Shown piece by piece: positions 15,859 through 27,800 of a DNA stretch of 34,963 nt. The position numbers were made by a program, and so were the translations under genes. The notes beneath the pieces are model-generated. The model was not told the DNA's origin. It made no database searches and saw only the letters and a program-made list of their open reading frames with translations. The stretch comes from an uncultured Clostridia bacterium. GTDB lineage: Bacteria; Bacillota; Clostridia; Christensenellales; Borkfalkiaceae. Positions within the stretch are counted from its first letter, which is position 1. Each line of letters begins with the position of its first letter. The stretch covers positions 1-34,963 of the forward strand of contig CAMXOH010000007.1 of NCBI GenBank assembly GCA_947245485.1, given 5' to 3'.

Positions 15859-18800
15859 TGTTTCCCCCTCCGTTATTGTCGTTGTGTTCCGGATTTTCCG
15901 AGTTTTCGGGTTTTTCTTCCGTCTTAACTTCGGAAGGAGTTTCGCCGTTTTCGGGTTGAACCGCGTTTTCAACGGGCGCGCCGTCCGCCGATGCGGAAGC
16001 CGCCGCTAAAACGTCGCTCTTCTTTCTGCGCGCGTGCAGTCCGTACTGAACGCCGAGCGCGATTGCCGCTATGCCCGCGACTACGCCGAGAACGCTTGTT
16101 ACTATAACGAACACGGTGTCCCAACCGACTACTATCCAGTCGAACGTTATATCGTCGACTGACGAGTCGGACCATTCGTAGTTGACTGTATCCTTAATGG
16201 AAACCGTTACTTTGAACGCGCCGCCGTAGCTCGTCTTATTGCCCTGTATCGTCATAGTGTTGTCGTCGAAGCCGACGGGAGTAAACGTAAGCGTTTTTCC
16301 GTTTACCATATACATACTCGTGTTCATAACGGGTTTATCGAGCTTCTTACGCGCTACCGTCCAGACGAGAACCGCGTTGTCTTCCTCCAAGGAAGTATTT
16401 TCCGCCCATTCGTAGTTATCCGAATCGTTGAGAATGAACCGCACGTTGTATACGCCCGCGTTGACTGCAAATACCGTTACGCTGCTTCCTACCGAAGTTA
16501 TATCGCCGTCGTAAGCGATACTCATAGTCATCGGGTCGAAGCCGTTTACCTGAGATTGCAGTCTGCCGCCCGTATAAGTTACGTTCTGCGATTCGCCTTC
16601 CGAAACGGTTACGAGCGAGGGCGCCGCGACTTTACGTTTTGCAATAGTGAATTTGACGGGTTCGCTTGTTACAGCATAGTAGTTATCCGTTTGGGGAACG
16701 GTAATTCTTACCCAGTATTCGCCCGCCGCCGTCGGAACGTTTGATGCGTAAGTTCCGTCTTTTTCGTTCGAATACGAATAGAGATAATCGCTCTTTTCGC
16801 CGAACGTGCTTTCGCCCGCGGGAACATTTTCGTTCGCGTCGTACGCGCCGAAAGTCCAACCCTTCATTTCCGTTACCGTAACCGCGTTTTGGCTTCTTAC
16901 GATTTCGAAAGGAAGGTTATATACCGCTTCTTCTACGGACTGCCATCTGTTGTTGGCAGGGTCTTTAAGCGTAAGTTTAACCGAATATACTCCCACGTTT
17001 GTGAAAGTTATGTTCTCCACTTCGTAGAACGAAGCTCCGTATACGCTGTCGTTTATAACCGCCTTTTGCGCCGCGCCCGTGAAAGGCTTGGTTTCCGCCG
17101 AAATATTTTCCGCTTCGTTAACCGTACGTTTTGCGATTGTGAACGGTACGCTGGGAGTGCCGAGACTTGTTACAAGCGTGTAGTTGCCGTTGTTGGAGGC
17201 GACGGCGGTCGCATAGTAACTGCCCGCGCGTGTGGGGATTGAAGACGACGCATTAAGGCTCGTATAATTCCACAAACCGTCGTTGGATACGCCCCAGTAG
17301 CGGAAGCTGAACGTGGGAGCGTCTTCGAAAGTTTCCGTTATATCCGTAACTCCGTCGCCGTCTACCGCGTAAATGCCCGTAAGTTTTGCGGGAGTGATTT
17401 CCGCGTCGCCGAACGTTCCGCCGCCCGACTGCGCCGTAATGTAAATTTCAAGTCTGTTAATCGTGTAAACGCCCGAACCGAATACCGTTACCGCATAGTT
17501 TCTGCAATTTTCGTAACCGCTTGCGTATATTCTGTAAGACGAAACGGGGTTAAACCGACTTTCTACGTCGGCGCGCTCGTCAACGCTGAGGGTTATGTTG
17601 AGAACGTTCGCCAAAACTTCGTCCTTATCGCATTCGGCAAGGCTGCCTGCAACGATACTGAGTCCGACTTCGGAAAGTTCGATATATTCGCCGTAAGTGC
17701 ATTCCGCTTCGCCGATAATCACGGTTACGCTTCTTCTCTCTACGGTGAACGTTCCCTCTTCTAAGACTAAGTAATAGTTATCCGCCGACATTCCTTCAAC
17801 GACGCCCTGCGTGCATTTCAAAAGCAATGCGTAATCGCCCGCTTCGAGCTTTTCGGGTACTTCCGCGAGTTCGTAAACGAGTTTGCCCGCCGCAACGGGT
17901 TCTTCGCCGTAAATAAATCCGCTTATTTCATATCCGTAAGCCGAGCCGCCGTCCTCGCTGAACGCTTCGCCGTAGATAACCGAACCGTAAGGTTTAACTT
18001 TGAGTTCTGCCTTATCGATTGTGAGCGCTTTCGATACGGGAACAGCCGTATTGTAGTTTTTGTTTCCTGCATTTTCAGCCTTAATCCAATACGAACCCGC
18101 GGGAAGCATATATTTGCCCGCGCCGTCTACGGGAATGGCTTTCCATCCGTCCGCAGGAGCGTTTTCGCCGCTGCGGAACGAGTAAGTATAGACGATTTCG
18201 CCGTTATACTTTGCCGACGCGCCGAGCGCGAATCCCGCGCCGTAAACCGAATTGACGCTTTCTGCGTTCCAATTGATTTCGTTGTCCGTCGCCGCGGCAA
18301 TGTGCCATTTGAGTTCGGCTCCGCCGCCTACCGTCGTAACGCCGTCCGCCCATTGGTAGTTTTCGGGGTTAATCAGATAGAACGTGATTACGTAGTCGCC
18401 AGCGTCGGTTGCAAGCAACGTAATATTGCCGTCGCCGAGTACGGAAGAACCCGAATACGAGGGATTGAATACCCTGCCGTCGAAGCTGATTGTATTGGAG
18501 AGTTCCGTGCCGTTGAATTCGTAAGTCTTTTCGGGTTCGTCGAACTCGGGCGCGCTTACTATGCGCTTTTCTATTTCGAATACGAGGAACGCTTCCGCAG
18601 TGCCGTATTCGGTAGTTCCGGGATAATACGCCCAGAGAACGTACACGCCCGCCGCCGACGGGAAGCTGTAAGAATATCCGCCGCGCTCGAACATATTGTC
18701 CGTAGCGTCTTTAATCATAACTCCGTATTCGAGGTTTTCGATTTCGGGCACGCTATTTAAAAGCGCGTAGCGGTAAGTAAGAACTATGCTTACGTTTGGA

Positions 18801-21800
18801 ATACTTAATACGGGAGCGCTTATTTCGGGTTCCTTGTCGCCGTAACTCCACTTGTCTACCGTATTTCCTTCGTCGTCTTGAAGGCGAAGCATTTCGATAA
18901 CGAAGCTGTCCGCGGCAACGCTGAACGATATAGCGAACTGTTCGTTGGCGCTGTCAAGCCAAGCGTAGTTATACATTGCGTTTGCATTGAAACGTATCGA
19001 AGCCGTGTAAAGACCTACGCCGTAGATATTGACTTTAAGCTCGTTGCCGTCGGCGTCGATATAGTACTCTTTGCCGTGAAGCTCGCTTGTAAATACTTCG
19101 GAGAATAAATCGGTTACAGAACCGCTTGCGTCCGAATATACGTTGATAACGCTGTCTACCGTCATAATGGCGTTGATATAATTCTCTATTATACGCCATT
19201 TAACGTCGCCCGCCTCGAAGTTGAGATAATCGGGTGAAACCTTATTCCATCTAATCGTTACGTTCTGCTTGGTTACTGCGTACTTGAACGTCACCTGCGT
19301 TTCGGAAACATTTCCCGTAACGCCGTTTTTGCCCGTAACTTTTGTCTGTTCCGAGGTATTGAACTTGAAGTCGTATTCACCTCTTACCGAATTGTTTTCG
19401 CCGAGCGTAACCGTAACGGTATATTCGCCCGCGACTGTCGGAGCGCTCGCGCTGTTCGTATACTTCGTGCCGTTATATGCCGTTCCGTCGTATACGCGCG
19501 AAATATAATTGTTGGGCGCGGGAGGAAGTTTGCCCTCTCCGTATTCTATGCCCGCCGAATCTTTGCCGTTATAAAGCACGTTGCCGAGCGCGTCGGTTAC
19601 GATTACTCCGTCGTTGTAAACGTAATATATAACTCCGCCGCCGTAGTTGGACGCGGGTTCGTTATCGACGAAAACAATCTGAGCCTGATGTTCGATACCC
19701 GAAATACCGTTATTGTAATTAATTTCGCCGTTGTTCATCTCTTCGGTATATACTCTGTCCGAAGTCGTCGCCGTGACAAGGCGGGGAATTACCGTCATTG
19801 TCGCCGTACGGTACGTAACTTCGTAGTTCGTAAATTCGAGTCCCGAAGGCGTTACGGTGTAAATCATTCCCGAATGGCTTTCCCACGGCTTATAATCGCC
19901 GCTTCCGCTGTTGCGCGCGGTAAACGAGAGTTCATCGGTGAGTTTATCCGTTGTATAACCGTAGGTATTGCCGTCCGCTTCTATAAATCCGTCGTAACGG
20001 ACTGTGAAGTAGTAATATTCTCCGTCTACAACGGTAAGGTTGCCGTAAGGAATATTGAACGCAATAAAGTCGCTTGCATCGAGGGCGCCGTTTTCGGAAG
20101 CGAATTTGTAGCCTGCGCGGACAGTAAGCGCTTTCTTCCTTATTTCGAATTTGGGACGCTCCGCTTCCGAAGCCTCGCTCAAAAGTTTTTGACTGTTACC
20201 GAGCTTGACGTAGAACGTAACATTATAGTTGGTATTCGCCGTCTGCTGTCTTGCTTCGAGCGGATAAATGCGCGCGTCTATATCGTTGTCTTTCCTGAGC
20301 TGTAATGCAAGCGCGGAGATTATAGTCGCGTTATCATTATCGTCGCTTGTAGCGCCGCACCAACCGTCGGGGAGAGTGAAGAAATTGAGAACGTACTTTT
20401 CAAGCACGGGTTGAAGATTTTCGCCGTTGTATTCCGCCGAAGCCCAAGGAGTTTTCTTTATATCCGTAAAGCCGTTGACAATAACGTCGATTTCGCGCTG
20501 GATGACGCGGAGATAACCTATATTGCCCGTATCTTTGTTATAAGTGAAATCGTAGTTGAGCGCCGTTAACCCCGCGGGTTTGATTCTGTAAGAACTTCCC
20601 TGAGGACGGCATTCGGCGGGTTCATACGCCGTTTCCGTATTGCCGTTCCAATAGAATACCGAATAGGTTACGCCCGAGTGGTCTATTCTGTCCGCTCCCT
20701 CCGCCGCAATAAGGTTTTCGGTGGGTTCGTCGAGTTTGAAACCGTTGAATCTGTCGCTTGCAGAGCCGTTTGCATTATACGGAGAACCGTACTGTATTTC
20801 GGAATACTCGTTGAGCGCCCTTACGTCGTGGTCTGCGCGTCCTACCGTGAAAGTGAATACGATTTTTTCGCCGCTTACGTCTGCGCGAACGCTTTCGCCG
20901 CTGACGAAAGTATAGTTATGCAAACTTTCGCCGAGCGAAATTTCTACTTTGTAGTCGCCCGCGTTGAGCGCGTTGAGCGTGAACGTATTGCGTTCGCCGA
21001 ACGCCGCAGAGGAAGACGCCGAAAGGTCAAAGTTTTTGAACTTTGCCGCCGTGTCCGCGAGCGTGGAACTTACGAAACTTACCGAAACGTCCGACGCGGT
21101 GATTTCCTCGCTCTCGACGAGATTTCCGAACGCATAGACGAGACTGTGCTGTAAAGAATTGTAATCCGACGAATAAGTTTTGCTTGCCGCCTGACTGTTG
21201 CCGTCAACCGTTATATCCCAGCCGAGCACGCGCTTCCTTATTTCGTGGTGCAGATACTGGCTTGCAGACCAGATATAGTTAGGGTTATCTACTATGAACT
21301 TATAGTAGTAATCGCCTTCGTCCGTTATGTACTTATCGAGCGCGTTACCCGCCTCGGTATCGCTTATATCGAGTTTCGAAATTACATTGGGGTCTGTGGA
21401 ATAAACGGCATAGAACGTTTCGTCGCCGAAACCCTGCACGTCAGCCGCCGCCGTATGCACTTTTCTGAGTCCGTCGTAGTAATTGGGACTGTATCTGCTG
21501 TCCGAGAGCGAAGAATAAGGTTTAACGCTATCGTCTTTATCGATGTAATTCGTAACAGACGGTCCTAAGCTGAGCGAAGCCGCCGTGACTTCGAAAAGTC
21601 CCGCTTCGCCGTCAATTCCGCCGAGCATCAGTTCGCCGTGTTCCGCGCTGATTTCGCCGTATTGCGTTTGCGCTATGCCGTAGTAGTAATTTTCCGCATA
21701 GCCGCCGCCCTTTCTCCTGTACTTGGTATCCGCGGCTGACGCCTTTTCGGAATCGAATACGCCGCCCGTGAAAGTTATTTCATAGTTGCCGATATGCTTT

Positions 21801-24800
21801 GCGTCGGTATAGTAAGCGAATATGGGATATAAACCCGCTTCCAAAGTAGCCGTTTCGTCGACAATAGCTTTCGATACGAGGTAAATTACTTCGCCGTCGC
21901 TTTCTATGAATTTGTCGCCGCCGTCTATGTACGTAAGCTCGGGTCTTTCCGTGTCGCTTGCGCCAGACGCCGCGTTGAAGTTGTACCTGACGCTCCGTTC
22001 GGTTATTTCAAGCGTTACGGGACGGGGTGTAACGGTAAGAGTTCCGTTTACATCGCCGCCTTCGAGGCTGACGGTATAGTTGGAATTTTCAAGCATTAAG
22101 TCCGCTTTGTTTGAAAGTTCTATAACGTAGCCGCCCTCTTTTACGCTGCCGTTTTCGTTGCCTGCGGCATAACTGCTCGTAAATACGGGAACCGCGGAAT
22201 TGTCGAAAACGTTTTCAATGGTTTCAAGCTGTCCGCCGTTTGTTACAAGTCCTTCCGTTACGAAATCGTATGCGGGAGCATCGTTGCCGTACACAACCGT
22301 TTTGTCGTCGGCTTTGATTGTGATATTTTTGCGCGCAACTTTGAAGAACATACTTGCGGAAACTTCCGTGTAGTTGTCGTTGCCTTCAACCGTATAGTAA
22401 ACGGTGTATTCGCCGCTTTTAAATGTACCTTCGCCGAACAGCGCCGCAAACCATTCGTTGACGGTTTGCCCGTCCTGTTTCTCGGAAATCGCGTCGTAAA
22501 TGTTAATTTCGCCGCTTATAAATTCTTCGAACAGGTAGTATTTTGCCTTGTTATTGCCGCGTACCGTTATATCTTCGACGGGCGCGCGCTCGAACGCGGG
22601 TTTCGCCGCATTGAGTTTTTGTCTGCCTTCGGAAGAGTATCCGTCTGCGTGTTCGTCCGTCTTTGCGCCATATACCCACGCCGCTTCGAACTCAGCCGTA
22701 GAATCCGCCGAGCTTGCCGCGTTTTCGAACGCGAGCGGAGTTTCAAATGAGTTTGTTCCGCGCGTTATCGAAACGTTCTTGGATATTATCTTATCGTTGT
22801 GGTTTGCCGCTTCGATTTTGTAATACACGAAGTAGTCGCCCGCGTCGATAAATTCGGGATATGAAGAATCGGATTTGAGAATCCAGCTCACGCCGTCCAA
22901 GTCCTCGTTGGGAACTTGTTCGCCCTTGACGGCGTAGTAGTACACTTTTGCGCCGTTATTGCCTTTGAGCACGTATTCCACGGTATCGTTGCAACCGTAA
23001 ATAATTTCGTCGTAAACTTTTTTGTATTCAGGCAAATCTTCCGCGGAAATTTCCGTGTTGACTATTACGAACGCTCCGTCCGCGGGAGGCGCGAATGAGT
23101 AGTTGCCGCTCTTCGCGCTCTCGTTTCCGACAACGGAAATAACGTATGAACCTACGCCGCCCATTGCCGAAACTGCGCCGTCCGTAAACGTGAGCGCGGT
23201 TTTTTCGCCGTCGAGAATACTCATAACGACTATTTCGGTATAACCGTCGGGAATATTAACTACGTTGCCGTCAAATCCCGTTTGCGCAGTAGAAATTTCA
23301 AGACACTGCCGAACGATTTGCTCCTCTGTATAACCTATAAGACTCCAATACTCTACCGAGTTCTGTTCTTTTATAGTTACCGTTACGGGAAGCTGTTTTA
23401 CGGTTAAAACGCTTTCCCCGCCTATTATCTTATAGTTTTTGCTTGTAAGTCCGCCAGCGGGAATAACCACTTGCGCGGTATAATCATCGCCCACGGGTTC
23501 GCCCGCCTGATAGGAAGCGCCTTCGCTGTTTTTGACGGTATAGGAGAAGTTGCCGCTTATGCCTATGTTCTGAGGGGTATCCGAGGAAATAAGTCCGTCG
23601 AACGAATAAATCGGGTTTGCTTCCGTCAGTCCGTCAACGTTCATCTTATAATAGCTGTCCGCAGGGTTGGTTTCGCCGTAGAAAATATCGAGGTTGAGCG
23701 AAACTTTAAGTTCCGCCTGCGTTATGCCCGTAGTTACCGCGGTTGCACTGACTTCGGGGTTATGGTTGTTAGCCGTAGCCAAAATCCAGTATTCGCCCGA
23801 GAAAACGTCCTTTAAACTGCCGTTCGTAATCTCTTCCCAACCGTCGGTTGCCGCGCCGTAAGCGGGCGCTTCGGGAGCTATTTCTCCCTCCGCCGTTTTC
23901 CAATAGAGTTTTACACTGCCTATGTTCGCACCAGAATTGCTGAGTCCGAGCGCGTATTTGATAAGGCTGTCGCTACCCGTTGAAATTATCGAATGTTGCT
24001 CTGCGTCGTAAACAGGTATTTCGTTCGCAGAAACGGATAAATCCGAAAGAGCCGCGGGCGTTACCGCGAGCGTGCCGAGCGTTGCGCTTGAAGAAACTTC
24101 CGCGCCGCTTACATTTACCGTGTAGTTTTTATTTTCGCCCTTATTGATAAGAACCGTGTAATCGCCTGCGTCGAGCCACTGCCATTCACTGCCCGTCTGT
24201 CCGTCGAGCGTTATAGAGAAGATATCCGTATCTCCCGCTATGAGCGCGTTTTCGGCACTTCCGTTAAACGTTACGGTGTAATCGGTTCCAGCGATGAACG
24301 CAATGTTTTCGCTGTAAGGCTTTGAAAGCGTAGCGTCCGTCAAAGCGACTTCGATTTCGCGGGGAACAATAATATACGTTCCGTTAGCGCTTTCCGCCGT
24401 AAGTTTGTAGTTATTCTTTCCCGAGCCGTCGATTACGGGTACAAGGGTATATGTACCTACGTTATATTCCGTAACGGTTGCGCCGTCGCCGTCTTCGAGC
24501 AGATAAGAAATTTTCACGTCGTCGCCCGAAACGAACTGCGCGCTTCCTGCGGCGTAGCTCCAATAATCTTCGGGTTCTTCTACCGATTTATCGTAGATAT
24601 GTTCGTAAGCCGTCGTATTTACGTTAACCGTTATTTCTCTTTGAAGCACGGCAAGTTTTTTATTGATGCCCGCTTCGGGTAATATATAATTGTCTTTCGC
24701 ATCTCCGTTAATTGCCGTAACGGAAAGGGTATATTCATTTGCCGACGTAACCGCATTCCCTTCGTTTACGGTAAGAGTAATTTCGTCGGGCGCGCCCTCC

Positions 24801-27800
24801 GCCTTTACAGCCGCGTTGGAAATTTCCGCGACGAGTATATGCCCTTTACCGTCGTAAGTTACCTGCCATTTACCGTCTGTTTGAGTAATGCCCGCATCTG
24901 CGCCGCCGTTCCAATCCGCAGTAAGTTCGCGGCGGGTTACTTCGAAAGTAGTCCAAATAGGAATATCTTCATACTGAGTGTCGACAGAAGTAAAGTCTAT
25001 GGTGATTAATACGCCGTAGACGCCCGCGTTCCAAGGCAAGCCGTTGATTAAATCGGTTACTTCTTCCGCGCCGACTTCGGAAGCGGCGTTTTTGTCCGCA
25101 ACCTTATAAATCTTATACGTGACGTTTTTGTCCACACTCTCTATGTAAGACAAATCTTTGCCCGTCAGACTGAAATAATCGCTGTCGCCGTCGAGATTTT
25201 CGCTTTGAGCGATTGTTCCGTTAAAGCCGTTTGCGCCGTAAAAGTAATCCGCTATATCGGTTACGCCTATTTCGAGTATCTGCTTGGTAATCATATAAGC
25301 GAGATAGACGCTGACGCTTTCAGCCGTCGTTCCGTAAACGGTTTCACCCCAAGGCAAGCCGTTCTGCGTGAGAATGGACATACCCTCGTTATCGTCAGTA
25401 TTCTGAACCCATATATAGTTCAAAGGTTTGTCGCCCGTAATTTTAAGCTGAACGTAATACTTGCCGTATTCGTTGGGTTCGGCGGAAGTAATTACGTCAA
25501 CGAAATCGCCCGCATATACGCCGTAAGCAAGCGAATAGTTTACGGTATGTCCGTCGACTTCGATACTGCCGCTTACGTCTGTTCCGAAAGGTTTCTTGAT
25601 TTCCGCGTTGCCTTCCGAATCCTGACTGTACTGCATTGTACGGTTGGAATTGAGCGCGGGAGCGGTTAACTGCATTCTCGCAACGGCGAATTCCGCAGGT
25701 TCGGTCACGGTTACTGCCGCATCGTCTCCCGCCGCGCCGTCCGCGCTCCAATAATAGTTAGTCGCATCTTTAATCTTGAACGTAACCGAATATCTGCCCG
25801 CGTCCGAATAAGTTATGCCGTCCGCTTTAGTGAAAGCGGTTTCAGCCGAAACTGCGCCGTAAGACTGTCCGTCGAAATAGAATTCGTGCGTAAACGCGCC
25901 GTTTGCAACGATATCCCAGTCAAAACCGGCAACGCCCGTAACGTTTGCATAGACGGGGTTTACCTTACCCGAAACGCCCGTATAAGTCAAACCGGACACG
26001 CTTACCGTCGGCACGGGAAGTCCTTTTTTCGCAATGCTGAAAGCCTGCGTTTTATTTCCCGTTATTTCGTAGTTGAACGCTCTGCTTCCCGTCAAGCTGT
26101 CTGCCGTAGCGGTATGCTCGCCTGCGTCAGTCTGCCCGCCCGAAACGCTCACCGCAACGTTTTCGGCATTGTCTTTTCCGTTGTCGCAGATACCGTTGAC
26201 AGCCGCTGTCGGTTTTTGTTCTTCGCCGTTATACGTAAAAGAGGAATTTCCCCAATCAATTGATACGGACTTTTTGCTTATTTCGAATACAAATTCAACT
26301 GCGTAATCGTAAGCGCCGCCTATACTGTTCTTCCACTTGAAGTTCGTAGCGGGTTTAACCGAAATATTATAAGTACATACATCCGTCATTCCGCCCGCAG
26401 TTACGGGAACGAACTCAGACGGAGCTTCGGGTTTTAAACTTTCGTCTGCCGTAACGGTAAACACGAGCATTTCCGATTTTGCCGCGCCGTAAACGTAATC
26501 CGCCCAGTTGGCAATGAATGTCGAATTATTGAAATGATAAGCGCTTCCGTTATAAACTACCGTAACTTTATTTCCGCTTACTGTAATTCCGCCGCCCGTC
26601 GAAACCAATTCAATAGCTTCGAGGTCGGAAGGCGTTATGGTTATTTCGATATGTACGTCATTATTATCGAAGTAGTTAGCCGTCAAATCGAAACCGTCTT
26701 TTGTCTGAGCTTCGAACGAAGACAGTTCGAGATAGTAAGTTCCTGCCTCCGCTTCGATATACCAGTTAACGGAATCGCTTGCGGTATGCTGTTTTGCGTA
26801 CTCTTTGGTTTTTGAACTGTCCTGATATACTTTAAAATCAACCGTAAGTCCGTCGTCGGTAGCGAAAGCATAGTCCGCGGAATTGCTGACTGTGAGCGAG
26901 GGAACGCGCTGGAAACCCGAAGCGTCGTAGATATAGGTCAACCCCGTTTCCCAATCAGCTTTAACCGCCGTTCTGTTAACGGTGTATTCGTAAGTTATAT
27001 CTTCCCTTTCCTTGCCTGTTTCCGCTTCTGCCCATTCGTGGTTGCCGTCTATTGAAACGGTTATCGAATAAACGCCCGCGTTTATGAATTTCAAAGCTCC
27101 GTCCGAAGTTTCGGATGCGGTATTTACGGTTATGCCGTTAGTAAACGCGTCTCCGCCGTGAGTTACAGCCGAATAAGTAACGGTGAGTACGCCGCCGCTT
27201 CCCGTGAGCCAGTAGTCTTTTGTGTTTTCAAGAGCGACGGTTTTCTCGCTTCCGTCATATACGGAATCAACCGCGGGAGCGTCGAAAGTAACTTTAACTA
27301 TCGCTTTGCGGCGAACGGTAAATTCCGCCGTAGCCGCGGGAAGATTGTAGTCGCCCGCGCGGTCTTGTTCGGTTCCGCCGAACGTGTCGCCGCTCAGTTT
27401 CGACGCATAGTAAACTACATAGTCTCCCGCCGCCCATTCGCTTGCGTTTTCTACTGAAACTTCCGTTCCGCTCACCGCGCCCGTGGACGCGGTGAAACTG
27501 AAGCCGTCTCTAAGGTAGTATTTAGGTTCTTCTTTTACTGCGTAAATTCTATCGCTTTCGTAATTTTTATCCGTCCAGTTGAACGCAAGTTTTGAAGGTT
27601 CGGGCGTTCCGCCGTAAGTAAAGTCGAACGCACCGTCGTTGTTTTCGACGGTAAACGTGTATTCGCGCGCCGTGATTGTGAAGTCGATTTTAAAAGCCGT
27701 TACAGCTTCGGCGCTGCCTTGCGGCGTGTACTGCGTCGTGGTTATGCCGTCCGCCCAGCAGTAGTTAGCGTCTTTTATTTCAAGGTAGACAGTATAATCG

